Shown in pieces: positions 32,050 to 40,108 of a stretch of DNA of 64,000 bases. A program made the position numbers and the translations under genes. The notes beneath the pieces were generated by a model. It was given only the letters and a program-made list of their open reading frames with translations, was not told the origin of the DNA and did no database searches. Numbering within the stretch: the stretch's first letter is position 1; every line of letters starts with the position of its first letter. Source of the stretch: Verrucomicrobiota bacterium (GTDB taxonomy: Bacteria; Verrucomicrobiota; Verrucomicrobiia; Limisphaerales; CAIMTB01); the NCBI GenBank assembly GCA_963205105.1, contig CAUJJW010000405.1:1-64000 (forward strand), given 5' to 3'.

Positions 32050-33878
32050 GGCTTCTTCTCCTTCGACCAAGAGTCCTTCAGCGAGATGGTCCGGTTGAAC
32101 ACCGGGCCACTGCCGGGCTCGGCCTTGGCGTCCACGCAGAAATACCCGATCCGCTCGAACTGGTAGCGCTCGGCCGCGGTCGCCGTCGCCAGCGACGGCT
32201 CCACCTTCGCCCGCAGCACTTCCAGCGAGTGCAGGTTCAGGTGCTGGCGGAAGTCCCCATCGGCATCGGGCTCGGGCACGGTGAACAGCCGGTCGTACAA
32301 CCGCACCTCCGCATCGAGGGCGTGTCCGGCGCTGACCCAGTGGATGGTCCCCTTGACCTTGCGATTCGCGGTGGGGCCTCCGGTGCGACTGCCCTCATCG
32401 AAGGTGCAGCGCAGTTCCACGATCTGGCCGGACGCATCCTTCACCACCTCCTGGCAGGTGATGATGCCGGCGTACTTCAACCGCACCTCGCCCCCGGGGC
32501 GCAGTCGGAAATACTTGGGCGGCGGCACTTCCTCGAAATCCTCGCGCTCGATGTAGATCTCCCGGCCGAAGGGAACGGGCCGGGTTCCCGCCTCGGGATG
32601 CTCGGGATTGTTGGTGGCCTGAACGTCCTCCCGATGTGCCTCCGGCAGGTTGGTCAGAACCACCTTCAAGGGACGCAGCACCGCCAGACGCCGTTGGGCC
32701 ACCGGGTTCAGATCGCCCCGGATGCAGTGCTCCAGCAGCGCCACATCGGTGTGCCCGTCGAACTTGGTCACCCCAATTGTCCGGGCGAACTCACGCAGCG
32801 CCTCCGCCCGCACTCCGCGACGTCGCAGCCCCGAAATCGTCGGCATGCGCGGGTCGTCCCAGCCCGACACGCGGTCCTCGTTCACCAACTGAAGCAGCTT
32901 GCGCTTGCTCATGACCGTGTAGGTCAGGTTGAGCCGGGCAAACTCGTGCTGGTGCGGCAGCGCCCGGGGCAGATCCAGGCTCTCCAGAATCCAATCGTAG
33001 AGCGGCCGGTGAACCTCAAATTCAAGCGTGCAGATGGAATGGGTGATGCCCTCCACATAGTCACTCAGACAATGGGCGAAGTCGTACATCGGGTAGATGC
33101 ACCACGCCGCACCGGTATGATGGTGTTCCGTGTGCCGAATGCGGTAGAGCACCGGATCCCGCAGCCAGACGTTCGGCGAGGTCATGTCGATCCGCGCCCG
33201 CAACGTCCGCGCCCCATCCTTGAATTCGCCCGCCCGCATCCTCCGAAACAGATCGAGGCTTTCCTCGATCGAACGCCCGCGCCAGGGGCTTTCCTTTCCC
33301 GCCCGATCCGGCGCCCCGCGGTACGCGTCCATGTCCTCCGCGGTGAGGTCGCAGACGTAGGCCTTGCCCTTCTGAATCAACTGTTCGGCGTACTGATACA
33401 GCGCGTCGAAGTAGTCGGAGGCATAGAAAGGTTCCAAACCGCCCGTCGCACCGTTACCAGACCCCGATGGAACCGTTCCGCCCACCACGCCCGGAAGATG
33501 ATGATCCGATCGCCCTCCCGCCGGGGACGACGTCGGTCGGCCACCCTTGGGCTTCAGCGACAACACATGGTCCGCCCAGCCTCGAATCAGCCATTGAACA
33601 TCCTCGGTGATGGAGTCCACGTACTCGACGTCCTCCTTTGTCGGGTTGGTGTCATCCATCCGCAGGTTGCACTGGCCGCTGAAATCCCGGGCAATGCCGA
33701 AGTTCAGGCAGATGCTCTTCGCGTGCCCGATGTGCAGGTAGCCGTTGGGCTCCGGCGGAAAGCGGGTGATGATGGTGCCGTGACGTCCCGCCGCCAGGTC
33801 GGCGGCGACGATCTCACGGATAAAGTCCCGCGACGCTTCCGGCGCGGGGGTGGGTGTGGCGGCAATGGGCTCGCTCAT
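32046..33878 (-). CDS. glnS: Glutamine--tRNA ligase with an unusual internal insertion
   Basis: The protein has 610 residues from the ATG at 33878; the open frame further upstream is repeat sequence. Class I motifs are HIGH at residues 49-52 and VMSKRKLL near 320-327, and the catalytic domain matches GlnRS (CIYPMYDFAHCLSDYVEGITHSICTLEF). The C-terminal anticodon-binding beta barrels are present (PVPFGREIYIEREDFEE, GTIHWVSAGHALDAEVRLYDRLF). Around residues 107-150, between DVQWLIRGW and FYASDYFDALYQYA, about 40 low-complexity residues (KGGRPTSSPAGGRSDHHLP and GGTVPSGSGNGATGG) replace a turn of only a few residues found in E. coli GlnRS. The reading frame is intact. Confidence 0.93.
   Translation of the reverse strand: MSEPIAATPTPAPEASRDFIREIVAADLAAGRHGTIITRFPPEPNGYLHIGHAKSICLNFGIARDFSGQCNLRMDDTNPTKEDVEYVDSITEDVQWLIRGWADHVLSLKPKGGRPTSSPAGGRSDHHLPGVVGGTVPSGSGNGATGGLEPFYASDYFDALYQYAEQLIQKGKAYVCDLTAEDMDAYRGAPDRAGKESPWRGRSIEESLDLFRRMRAGEFKDGARTLRARIDMTSPNVWLRDPVLYRIRHTEHHHTGAAWCIYPMYDFAHCLSDYVEGITHSICTLEFEVHRPLYDWILESLDLPRALPHQHEFARLNLTYTVMSKRKLLQLVNEDRVSGWDDPRMPTISGLRRRGVRAEALREFARTIGVTKFDGHTDVALLEHCIRGDLNPVAQRRLAVLRPLKVVLTNLPEAHREDVQATNNPEHPEAGTRPVPFGREIYIEREDFEEVPPPKYFRLRPGGEVRLKYAGIITCQEVVKDASGQIVELRCTFDEGSRTGGPTANRKVKGTIHWVSAGHALDAEVRLYDRLFTVPEPDADGDFRQHLNLHSLEVLRAKVEPSLATATAAERYQFERIGYFCVDAKAEPGSGPVFNRTISLKDSWSKEKKP
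33440..33560. repeat. Low-complexity insertion inside glnS
   Basis: This about 120-bp stretch encodes Gly/Pro/Ser-rich residues that do not fit GlnRS and divides two well conserved blocks. It has the look of an in-frame insertion. Unlike the PQQ-gene case, it does not match the repeat families recognised elsewhere in the window. Limits are approximate. Confidence 0.5.
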
Positions 33879-34038
33879 GGGCTGATACAGCGTCCGAAAA
33901 GGACGGACAGTTTGCCCGGCATTCCCATGTTTCCCAGCCGAAAGGCGAACCAAGAAACGAGGGAGCCGACTCAGAGAAAGCGGCCTGTTCGCAATCGCCC
34001 TGCTCAAAGGCCAGGAACCGTGGCGCGAGACGTGGAAC

Positions 34039-34248
34039 GGGCGGCCCTCATCCCGGCCTTCTCCCGAAGGGAGAAGGAGAACATTCTCCGCGGGTTTCGA
34101 AGGGGTGAACTGGGCGTTCGCTGGAACAAGTCGAGACGGCTCGCACGGATGGGGATTGGGCGTGTTGCGACGGGTGGAGACGCGACTCCCTCTCCCTCCG
34201 GGAGAGGGTTGGGGTGAGGGACCCCGTTTCAACCCTCGCGATGGCATG
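34039..34248 (-). repeat. Family C fold-back element, copy 2 (inverted)
   Basis: The reverse complement matches the copies at 18850 and 46465: GCCATCGCGAGGGTTGAAA at one end, and CGGGAGAAGGCCGGGATGAG and GGCCGC at the other. The inside varies more than the ends, but GAGCCGT, GTTCCAGC and TTCGAAACCCGCGG are shared. It is followed by the about 45-bp companion unit at 34258-34305 (GTTCATAGG, GTGAGCAGGTCG). These repeats fill most of the gap between glnS and the dehydratase gene. Confidence 0.7.
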
Positions 34249-34295
34249 CACGGGTAGGTTCATAGGCCGTGAGCAGGTCGTTGTTGAACAGGCCG

Positions 34296-36260
34296 TTACC
34301 CCGAAACCGCCAACCGCTTGAGAATCGATTCCACGTCGAACACGCACCCTCCCCACGTTCCTCCGCTCGCCGCCTGGAGCGCTGCCCACAACCGGGTGTC
34401 ATCCGGAAGCAACGGGTGCGGGGCCAGGTCCTCACGCATCGGACGAGCCGCCAACGCCACCGCGCCTTCTTCACGGTTCCATCGCTCCGCCCCACCCGCC
34501 TCGCCCACCCAGTCCACCGATCCTTCCAGGGTCTTGCGATCCAGCACGATCCGAATGCGGTCACCATCCCGCACCTTGCCGATCGGTCCTCCCGCCAAAC
34601 CCTCCGGCCCCACGTGCCCGAGACACGCCCCCGTGCTGACCCCGGAGAACCGCGCGTCGGTGATGAGCGCCACTTGCTTGCCAAACGGCAGATGCTTCAA
34701 AGCACTCGTCAGTTGGTACGTTTCCTCCATCCCCGTTCCCAACGGACCACAACCGGTCAACACCAGGATGTCCCCTGCCCGGACCACCCCGTCCTTGATC
34801 GCCCGAATCGCCGCCCGCTCCGAGGTGAACACCCGCGCCGGCCCTTCCTTCCGGTAGACCCCATCCGCATCCACCACCGAGGGATCGATCGCCGTGGCTT
34901 TCACCACTGCGCCTTCGGGGGCCAGGTTGCCTCTCGGGAACATCACCGTGCTGGTCAACCCCGCCGCCCGCGCTTTTTCCGGCGGCAGAATCACGTCGTC
35001 AGGCTCCACTCCATCCATCTCCCGCAGCAGCGTCCGAAAGCGTTCCCGCCGTTCACTGCCCTGCCAGGCATCCAACACTTCCCCCAGCGTCTTGCCTTCC
35101 ACCGTCGACACCGAGGTGTCCAGCAGTCCCAGACTCCGGAGGTGCAACATGACTTCCGGCACGCCGCCCGCCAAAAACACCCGCACCGTCGGATGATGAA
35201 TCGGCCCGTTCGGAAGCACACTCACCAGGCGCGGCACCCGGCGGTTCACGTCCATCCAGTCCTCGACCGTCGGACGTTTCAAACCCGCCGCATGCGCGAT
35301 CGCCGGGATGTGCAGAAGCAAATTGGTCGATCCTCCGAACGCCGCGTGCACCACCATCGCGTTGCGGATGCTGGCGTCGGTCAGAACGTCACGCCCGCGC
35401 CATCCGCGTTGTTCCATGGCGACCACCAACCGCGCCGCCCGTTCGGCGATCTCCAACCACACCGCCTCTCCGGAGGGCGCCAGGGCGCTGTGAACCGGCG
35501 ACATTCCCAATGCCTCGCCCACCACCTGCGCCGTGGCCGCCGTTCCCAGGAACTGACAGCCACCACCGGGCGTCGCACAGGCCCGGCAGCCCATCTCGGC
35601 GGCTTCGGCCAGGCTGATCATTCCATGAGAAAACCGCGCGCCGATCGTCTGAATGGCGCCAGCATCTTCGCCGGCTTCAGGAGGGAGCGTGACGCCGCCC
35701 GGCACCAGCACCACCGGCAATTCCCGCATCGCCGCCAGGGCCATCATCATGGCCGGCAACCCCTTGTCGCAGGTCGCCACCCCAATCACCCCGCTCCGGG
35801 TCGGCAACGATCGGATCAACCGGCGAAACACCTGCGCCGCGTCGTTCCGATACGGCAGGCTGTCGAACATCCCCACCGTGCCCTGCGTCCGGCCATCGCA
35901 GGGATCCGAGCACGCCGCCGCGAACGGAATCGTTCCCAATCGCTTCAGCTCCAACGCCGCCGCCCGCACCTGCAACGCGATCTCCCAGTGCCCCGTGTGA
36001 AATCCCAATGCCACCGGCTTCCCGTCTTCGCCCCGCATCCCGCCCGCCGTGCTCAGAATCAGAACTTCCTTGCGCCCCAATTCCTTCGGGTCCCAACCCA
36101 TCCCAGCGTCCTGCGTCCACCCGAATAAGTCGCCGCTTGGCCTGTCCCGCAGGTCCTCCGGCGTCAGCGGCAAGGCTCCCATCGGTCCGCGCGCCTTCGT
36201 CCGAATCCGGTACACGTCCTCCCGCCCCACTTGCCCTTCCAGCGCGCGTTGATCTTGCAT
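34296..36260 (-). CDS. IlvD/Edd-family dehydratase of YjhG/YagF type, probable D-xylonate dehydratase
   Basis: The protein has 654 residues from the ATG at 36260. The N-terminus RTKARGPMGALPLTPEDLR and GDLFGWTQDAGMGW, the iron-sulfur cysteines in CSDPCDGRTQGT and ATCDKGLPAMMMALAAM, and CRACATPGGGCQFLGTAATAQVV place it in the YjhG/YagF branch rather than in branched-chain IlvD proper. Members dehydrate D-xylonate or related sugar acids to 2-keto-3-deoxy acids. No xylose or xylonate neighbours are visible, except that the next gene downstream of the start (upstream on the map) is a sugar-type ABC ATPase 48 bp away, possibly in the same transcript. The substrate is inferred from family only. Confidence 0.85.
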   Translation of the reverse strand: MQDQRALEGQVGREDVYRIRTKARGPMGALPLTPEDLRDRPSGDLFGWTQDAGMGWDPKELGRKEVLILSTAGGMRGEDGKPVALGFHTGHWEIALQVRAAALELKRLGTIPFAAACSDPCDGRTQGTVGMFDSLPYRNDAAQVFRRLIRSLPTRSGVIGVATCDKGLPAMMMALAAMRELPVVLVPGGVTLPPEAGEDAGAIQTIGARFSHGMISLAEAAEMGCRACATPGGGCQFLGTAATAQVVGEALGMSPVHSALAPSGEAVWLEIAERAARLVVAMEQRGWRGRDVLTDASIRNAMVVHAAFGGSTNLLLHIPAIAHAAGLKRPTVEDWMDVNRRVPRLVSVLPNGPIHHPTVRVFLAGGVPEVMLHLRSLGLLDTSVSTVEGKTLGEVLDAWQGSERRERFRTLLREMDGVEPDDVILPPEKARAAGLTSTVMFPRGNLAPEGAVVKATAIDPSVVDADGVYRKEGPARVFTSERAAIRAIKDGVVRAGDILVLTGCGPLGTGMEETYQLTSALKHLPFGKQVALITDARFSGVSTGACLGHVGPEGLAGGPIGKVRDGDRIRIVLDRKTLEGSVDWVGEAGGAERWNREEGAVALAARPMREDLAPHPLLPDDTRLWAALQAASGGTWGGCVFDVESILKRLAVSG

Positions 36261-36308
36261 CCCCGCAACCCAACCAAATCCCCCGCCGCCGCGAAACCCC
36301 CATCCATC

Positions 36309-37448
36309 TCATCCATCCAACCGGGCGCCCGTCGTGGCATCGAACCAATGCACAGCATCCGCGGGAATGACCACCGTCACCCGATCGCCAGGTCGCCATC
36401 GACCCAGCCCCGCCCCGCGCGCCACCACCCAGCGGTTCGTGCCCACCTGGACATGCACCCAGGTCTCGTGGCCGAGCGGTTCCACCACGGCAACTTCCCC
36501 GTGCGCCGTGACCGCCTCCGCCTGCGGAAGGTCTCCAGCGGCCTCCGGTTCCAAGCGTACCCACTCCGGCCGAAAGCCCATGAGGATCGGCGCATTCGTG
36601 GACCTAGCCGCACCCAAGGAAGTCCATCGAAACTCACCGACAGCCCCGCCGCCGTCGGTGCATTGAAACCGTGGACGATTCTCCGCCATTCCCGCGAGAC
36701 GGCCTTCGAGCACATTCATTCCCGGCGCCCCCAGGAACTCCGCCACGAACCGGTTCGCCGGTCGTTCATAGACTTCCGTCGGGGATCCCGCTTGTTGCAC
36801 CACACCGGCGTCGAGCACCACCAACCGGTCCGCCATGGCGAGGGCTTCCGACTGGTCATGGGTGACCTGAACCCAGGTGAGGCCGAGTCGACGTTGCAGG
36901 CTGCGAAATTCGCGCCGCAATTGCACCCGCCACCGCGCATCGAGGTGCGCCAACGGCTCGTCCAACAGCAACAATCGCGGGCGTTGCACCAGCGCCATGC
37001 CCAATGCCACCCGTTGGCGTTCCCCTCCCGAAAGCGTCGCCGGCATCCGATCCACCAACCGGCCCAAACCCAGCCAGTCCGCCACTTCCCCCAGTCGTAC
37101 CGCCTGCTCCGCCGGCGGCACCCGACGCAGCTTCAAACCCAGCGCCAGGTTCCCCGCCACATCCAGATGGTGAAACAACGGGTGATCCTGAAACACCATC
37201 GCCACCCCTCGATCCTTGGACGGAACGCCCGCCATCGATCGGCCCTCCATCTCCAACGTTCCTGAGGTGGGGTCCTCCAAACCCGCGATCAGCCTCAACA
37301 AGGTCGTCTTGCCCGACCCGGAAGGTCCCACCACCACCGTGCATCGCCCATCGTCCAAAGCCACGGTCGCCTCTCGCAACGCCAGCACCTCCTCACCGCG
37401 GGAACCGCGATGAATTTTGGTGACGCGTTGCAACTGGACCCTGGGCAC
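36309..37448 (-). CDS. ABC transporter ATP-binding protein of the MalK/UgpC type (CUT1 family), without permease genes
   Basis: The protein has 379 residues from the GTG at 37448, chosen because GGAGGG lies 6 bases upstream and the family's N-terminus starts there. ATGs at 37496 and 37532 are in frame but add unrelated residues. Motifs: GPSGSGKTT at 41-49, signature LSGGERQR near 140, Walker B LLLLDEPLAHLD, H-loop VTHD, then a C-terminal TOBE region (about 240-375). Such ATPases energise sugar or glycerophosphate importers and can serve several permeases. No membrane or binding-protein gene is nearby. Its closeness to a sugar-acid dehydratase suggests carbohydrate uptake. Confidence 0.88.
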   Translation of the reverse strand: MPRVQLQRVTKIHRGSRGEEVLALREATVALDDGRCTVVVGPSGSGKTTLLRLIAGLEDPTSGTLEMEGRSMAGVPSKDRGVAMVFQDHPLFHHLDVAGNLALGLKLRRVPPAEQAVRLGEVADWLGLGRLVDRMPATLSGGERQRVALGMALVQRPRLLLLDEPLAHLDARWRVQLRREFRSLQRRLGLTWVQVTHDQSEALAMADRLVVLDAGVVQQAGSPTEVYERPANRFVAEFLGAPGMNVLEGRLAGMAENRPRFQCTDGGGAVGEFRWTSLGAARSTNAPILMGFRPEWVRLEPEAAGDLPQAEAVTAHGEVAVVEPLGHETWVHVQVGTNRWVVARGAGLGRWRPGDRVTVVIPADAVHWFDATTGARLDG

Positions 37449-37516
37449 GGCGAACCCTCCGCAACCACCCGAGCCCCTGTCCAGCCCGGCTTCCATGGCG
37501 ATTCCCCATGCCCGCC

Positions 37517-38623
37517 TCAAACCACCGCCCACCGCAGTTTCGCCGAGCTGGACCGCGGATTCGCCCGACGCTCTTCCGGTCCCGGTCGAAGAACCTCCTC
37601 CGCGATGGATGAATAAATCCCCGCCTCCAGCCCCGCCGAGAACGCCCGTTTCACCCGTCGGTCTTCACCAGAATGAAAGGTCAGCACCGCCACCCGACCT
37701 CCCGGGTTCAGACAGGCCGGCAGTTGGCGCAACAGCGTGTCGAGCGCCGAGAACTCGTCGTTCACCGCAATACGCAACGCCTGGAACACCCGACGTACCG
37801 TCGTCTCGCGTTCGTCGCGCGCCATGTCCCCGACCACCTCGCGAATCTCTTCCACCAATTCCTGGGTGGTCGCCACCTTTCGACCCGCCAACGACTCACC
37901 CAGCACGTCCGCCCTCGGTTCATCCGAATACTCCGCCAGCAGTCGGACCAGTTCCGCCGGTTTCACCGCGGCCAGAAACGCCGACGCCGACTGACCGCGC
38001 CCCGGGTTCATGCGCATGTCGAGCGGCCCGGAGAATTTGGCGGTAAACCCCCGCACCGGATCATCCAGTTGCATCGACGACACCCCGAGGTCGGCGAGCA
38101 CCAGGTCCGCACCCTTCACCCCAAGCCCGGCCAGCACCTTGGGCAAACCGGCGAAATTGCTTCGAACCGCGGTAAAAACGTCCGGCCCATACCCCGCACC
38201 CCGCAGGCGCGCCTCGGTCTTGGGCAACTCCACCGGATCCGCATCCAGGCCGATCAACCGCCCGCCGGGCACCAGTCGCGCCAGCAGTTCCTGCGCATGG
38301 CCCCCGTAGCCGAGCGTGCAATCCACCGCGCACTCGCCGGGCTTCGGTGCCAGTACTTCCAGGATTTCAGCCACCAGGATCGGACGATGCGTCCCCGCCG
38401 GCGTCTTCCCTGAAGCCAACACTTTGGCCACCACATCGCCGTAACGCGATGGATCGCGTTCCTTGTACTTCTCCTCAAACCGTCGCGGGTTCTTCCCCGA
38501 ATAGCGCGGTCGCCGCCGATGCGGCGTCCCTGGCACTGGCACTGGCACTGGCACTGGCGATGTCGACGACGCCACCGGCTCAGGGGCCGGGGCTGCGGGA
38601 ATGGGTTCAGGCTCCGAGTTCAT
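37517..38623 (-). CDS. rsmH: 16S rRNA (cytosine(1402)-N(4))-methyltransferase
   Basis: The protein has 368 residues. Residues about 70 onward match RsmH: HRPILVAEILEVL, VDCTLGYGGHAQELL (SAM-binding), DLGVSSMQLD, RGFTAKFSGPLDMRMN, RRVFQALRIAVNDE and LTFHSGEDRRVKRAF. The first about 65 residues are an extra, Pro-rich extension containing VPVPVPVPG, encoded by tandem GGCACT units. The enzyme methylates C1402 in the ribosomal P site. It usually lies in the division cluster beside mraZ and ftsL; here it stands instead behind a sugar-nucleotide epimerase whose stop overlaps its ATG (ATGA). Confidence 0.93.
   Translation of the reverse strand: MNSEPEPIPAAPAPEPVASSTSPVPVPVPVPGTPHRRRPRYSGKNPRRFEEKYKERDPSRYGDVVAKVLASGKTPAGTHRPILVAEILEVLAPKPGECAVDCTLGYGGHAQELLARLVPGGRLIGLDADPVELPKTEARLRGAGYGPDVFTAVRSNFAGLPKVLAGLGVKGADLVLADLGVSSMQLDDPVRGFTAKFSGPLDMRMNPGRGQSASAFLAAVKPAELVRLLAEYSDEPRADVLGESLAGRKVATTQELVEEIREVVGDMARDERETTVRRVFQALRIAVNDEFSALDTLLRQLPACLNPGGRVAVLTFHSGEDRRVKRAFSAGLEAGIYSSIAEEVLRPGPEERRANPRSSSAKLRWAVV
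38526..38556. repeat. Hexanucleotide tandem repeat in rsmH
   Basis: About four to five tandem copies of the six-base unit GGCACT (GTGCCA/AGTGCC on the coding strand) encode the Val-Pro run in the N-terminal extension of RsmH. Changes in copy number would add or remove Val-Pro pairs without shifting the frame. Confidence 0.75.
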
Positions 38624-39594
38624 GTTGCGATGTCCTCCAGACCGGCGGTCACCCGGATGATCCGGGTCAGCGGTGTTCGAGGCCGAAAACCCACCATCCG
38701 CTCCAGTTTCTCCAGCGACGGCCGACGCCGGAGCATGTCCTCAAAACCGGGAGCGTACGCCTGATCGTAGGGCACCCACTCCAGACCCGCGGTCGACCCC
38801 AGTTCGGCAACCACGCGTTTCGCAAGATCGGCGATGCTGATCTCTTCGTCGTTGCCGACGTTGAACACTTCCCCCACCGCCTGCGGACAGCGTTCCAGTC
38901 GCAACAACGCCTCGACGGTGTCGTGGACCAGGCAGAAGCACCGGGTCTGCTGGCCATTGCCAAACACGCGCAGGGCCTGTCCCGCTCGGGCGGCATCGAC
39001 GAAGCGTGGCAGCACCATCCCGTGACGACCGGTCTGTCGCGGCCCCACCGTGTTGAAGAGCCGCGTGATGATCACCGGCACCTGCCGCTCGCGAAAGTAC
39101 GCGAGCGCCAGAAACTCATCCATCAGCTTCGAACAGGCGTAGCTCCACCGTCCCAGATGCGGCGGCCCGATGAGCAGGTCGTCTTCCTCCCGAAACACGT
39201 CCCGCTGACTCTTGCCGTAGACCTCCGAGGTCGAAGTGAACAACAACGGCGTGCGTCGAATCGCCGCCGCCTGAAGCATCGCCTCCGTTTCATCCAGGTT
39301 GTTCTGGATGGTGCCCACCGGCGATTTCACCACCAGATCGACCCCCACCGCCGCGGCCAGGTGAAAGACGAAGGAGGCCTCACCCACCCACGTCTCCAGT
39401 TCCGTGCACGCGGACACCCGGCCCTGGATCACCTCCAAGCGCGGGTCCGCGGCCACCCGGGCCAGGTTCTCCAACGACCCCGTGGAGCAGTCGTCGATGA
39501 CCCGCACCCGCCGGCCTTCGGCCAGCAGGCGCTCCACCAGGTGGGAGCCGACAAAGCCCGCGCCACCTGTCACCACTACAAAACGTCCACTCAT
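38620..39594 (-). CDS. NAD-dependent sugar-nucleotide epimerase/dehydratase (extended SDR)
   Basis: The protein has 324 residues from the ATG at 39594. It has the NAD-binding GGAGFVGS at 10-17, the catalytic Ser/Thr region TSTSEVYG, the YxxxK pair in SYACSKL, and the C-terminal substrate lobe (FNTVGPRQTGRHGMVLPRF, RCFCLVHDTVEALL). Closest in feel are UDP-glucuronate decarboxylases and dTDP-glucose 4,6-dehydratases. It probably makes an activated sugar for surface polysaccharide. The exact reaction cannot be fixed from sequence alone. The gene overlaps rsmH by the ATGA motif. Confidence 0.87.
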   Translation of the reverse strand: MSGRFVVVTGGAGFVGSHLVERLLAEGRRVRVIDDCSTGSLENLARVAADPRLEVIQGRVSACTELETWVGEASFVFHLAAAVGVDLVVKSPVGTIQNNLDETEAMLQAAAIRRTPLLFTSTSEVYGKSQRDVFREEDDLLIGPPHLGRWSYACSKLMDEFLALAYFRERQVPVIITRLFNTVGPRQTGRHGMVLPRFVDAARAGQALRVFGNGQQTRCFCLVHDTVEALLRLERCPQAVGEVFNVGNDEEISIADLAKRVVAELGSTAGLEWVPYDQAYAPGFEDMLRRRPSLEKLERMVGFRPRTPLTRIIRVTAGLEDIAT

Positions 39595-39713
39595 CGCCCG
39601 CGAACCGTACCCGGAAGGAATCGGCCAGGGGAAGCCACGTGACGAAGCCGGAGGTGCCCCCGCCACGGAGGCCCGGAAGTCCCTGAAGTTGGGCCCTTCT
39701 TGTCGGCCGCCAG

Positions 39714-39960
39714 GGTGCGTTGGGCCGGTGTCGCGGAGCGACATTCGAAGGTATCCAGGCGTTTCGACGCCTGGACGCATGCGAGAGACGAGGTTCCGTC
39801 GCGGAGCGACGGTTGAACCAGGCGCATGCAGCGACGCCCTACCGACCACGAGGCACGGTTTCAGGCGTCGCTCCGCGACGCTGCGGTGTTTGGCACCGTG
39901 CATCGGGGCCTTGAAAGGCTCGGCTACCTTCGTTCGTCGCTCCGCGACGAACGAACCATC
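39714..39960. repeat. Cluster of four GTCGC-GGA-GCGAC palindromes
   Basis: The 13-mer GTCGCGGAGCGAC appears at 39730 and 39798, and its complement GTCGCTCCGCGAC at 39867 and 39936. The last extends to CGTTCGTCGC/GCGACGAACG (39931-39953). Spacing is about 68-69 bp. The segments between share bits (GCGTTTCGACGCC, CGAAGGTA/TACCTTCG), so the array looks like two elements facing one another. It occupies the 514-bp gap (39595-40108) between the epimerase and the divergent membrane-protein gene; no gene is visible there. Confidence 0.75.
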
Positions 39961-40108
39961 GGCCAAACTCCAGGGACTTGTCCCGCTGCGGCAAGCTCCA
40001 CCTCCAATGGCTTCGGGATGCACGGGGTTTTTCGGGGCCAACGACACCGTTCTAGCGACCTGCCCCTTCGGCGCTTACACTGCGCTCCTCCGCTGAACCC
40101 CACCCGCC

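Noticed and set aside
33879..34247. Upstream extension of glnS
   Set aside because: It encodes only repeat-derived sequence; GlnRS similarity starts after the ATG at 33878.
39714..39960. Possible CRISPR array
   Set aside because: The repeat is only 13 bases, occurs in both orientations, and the spacers share sequence. No cas gene is near.
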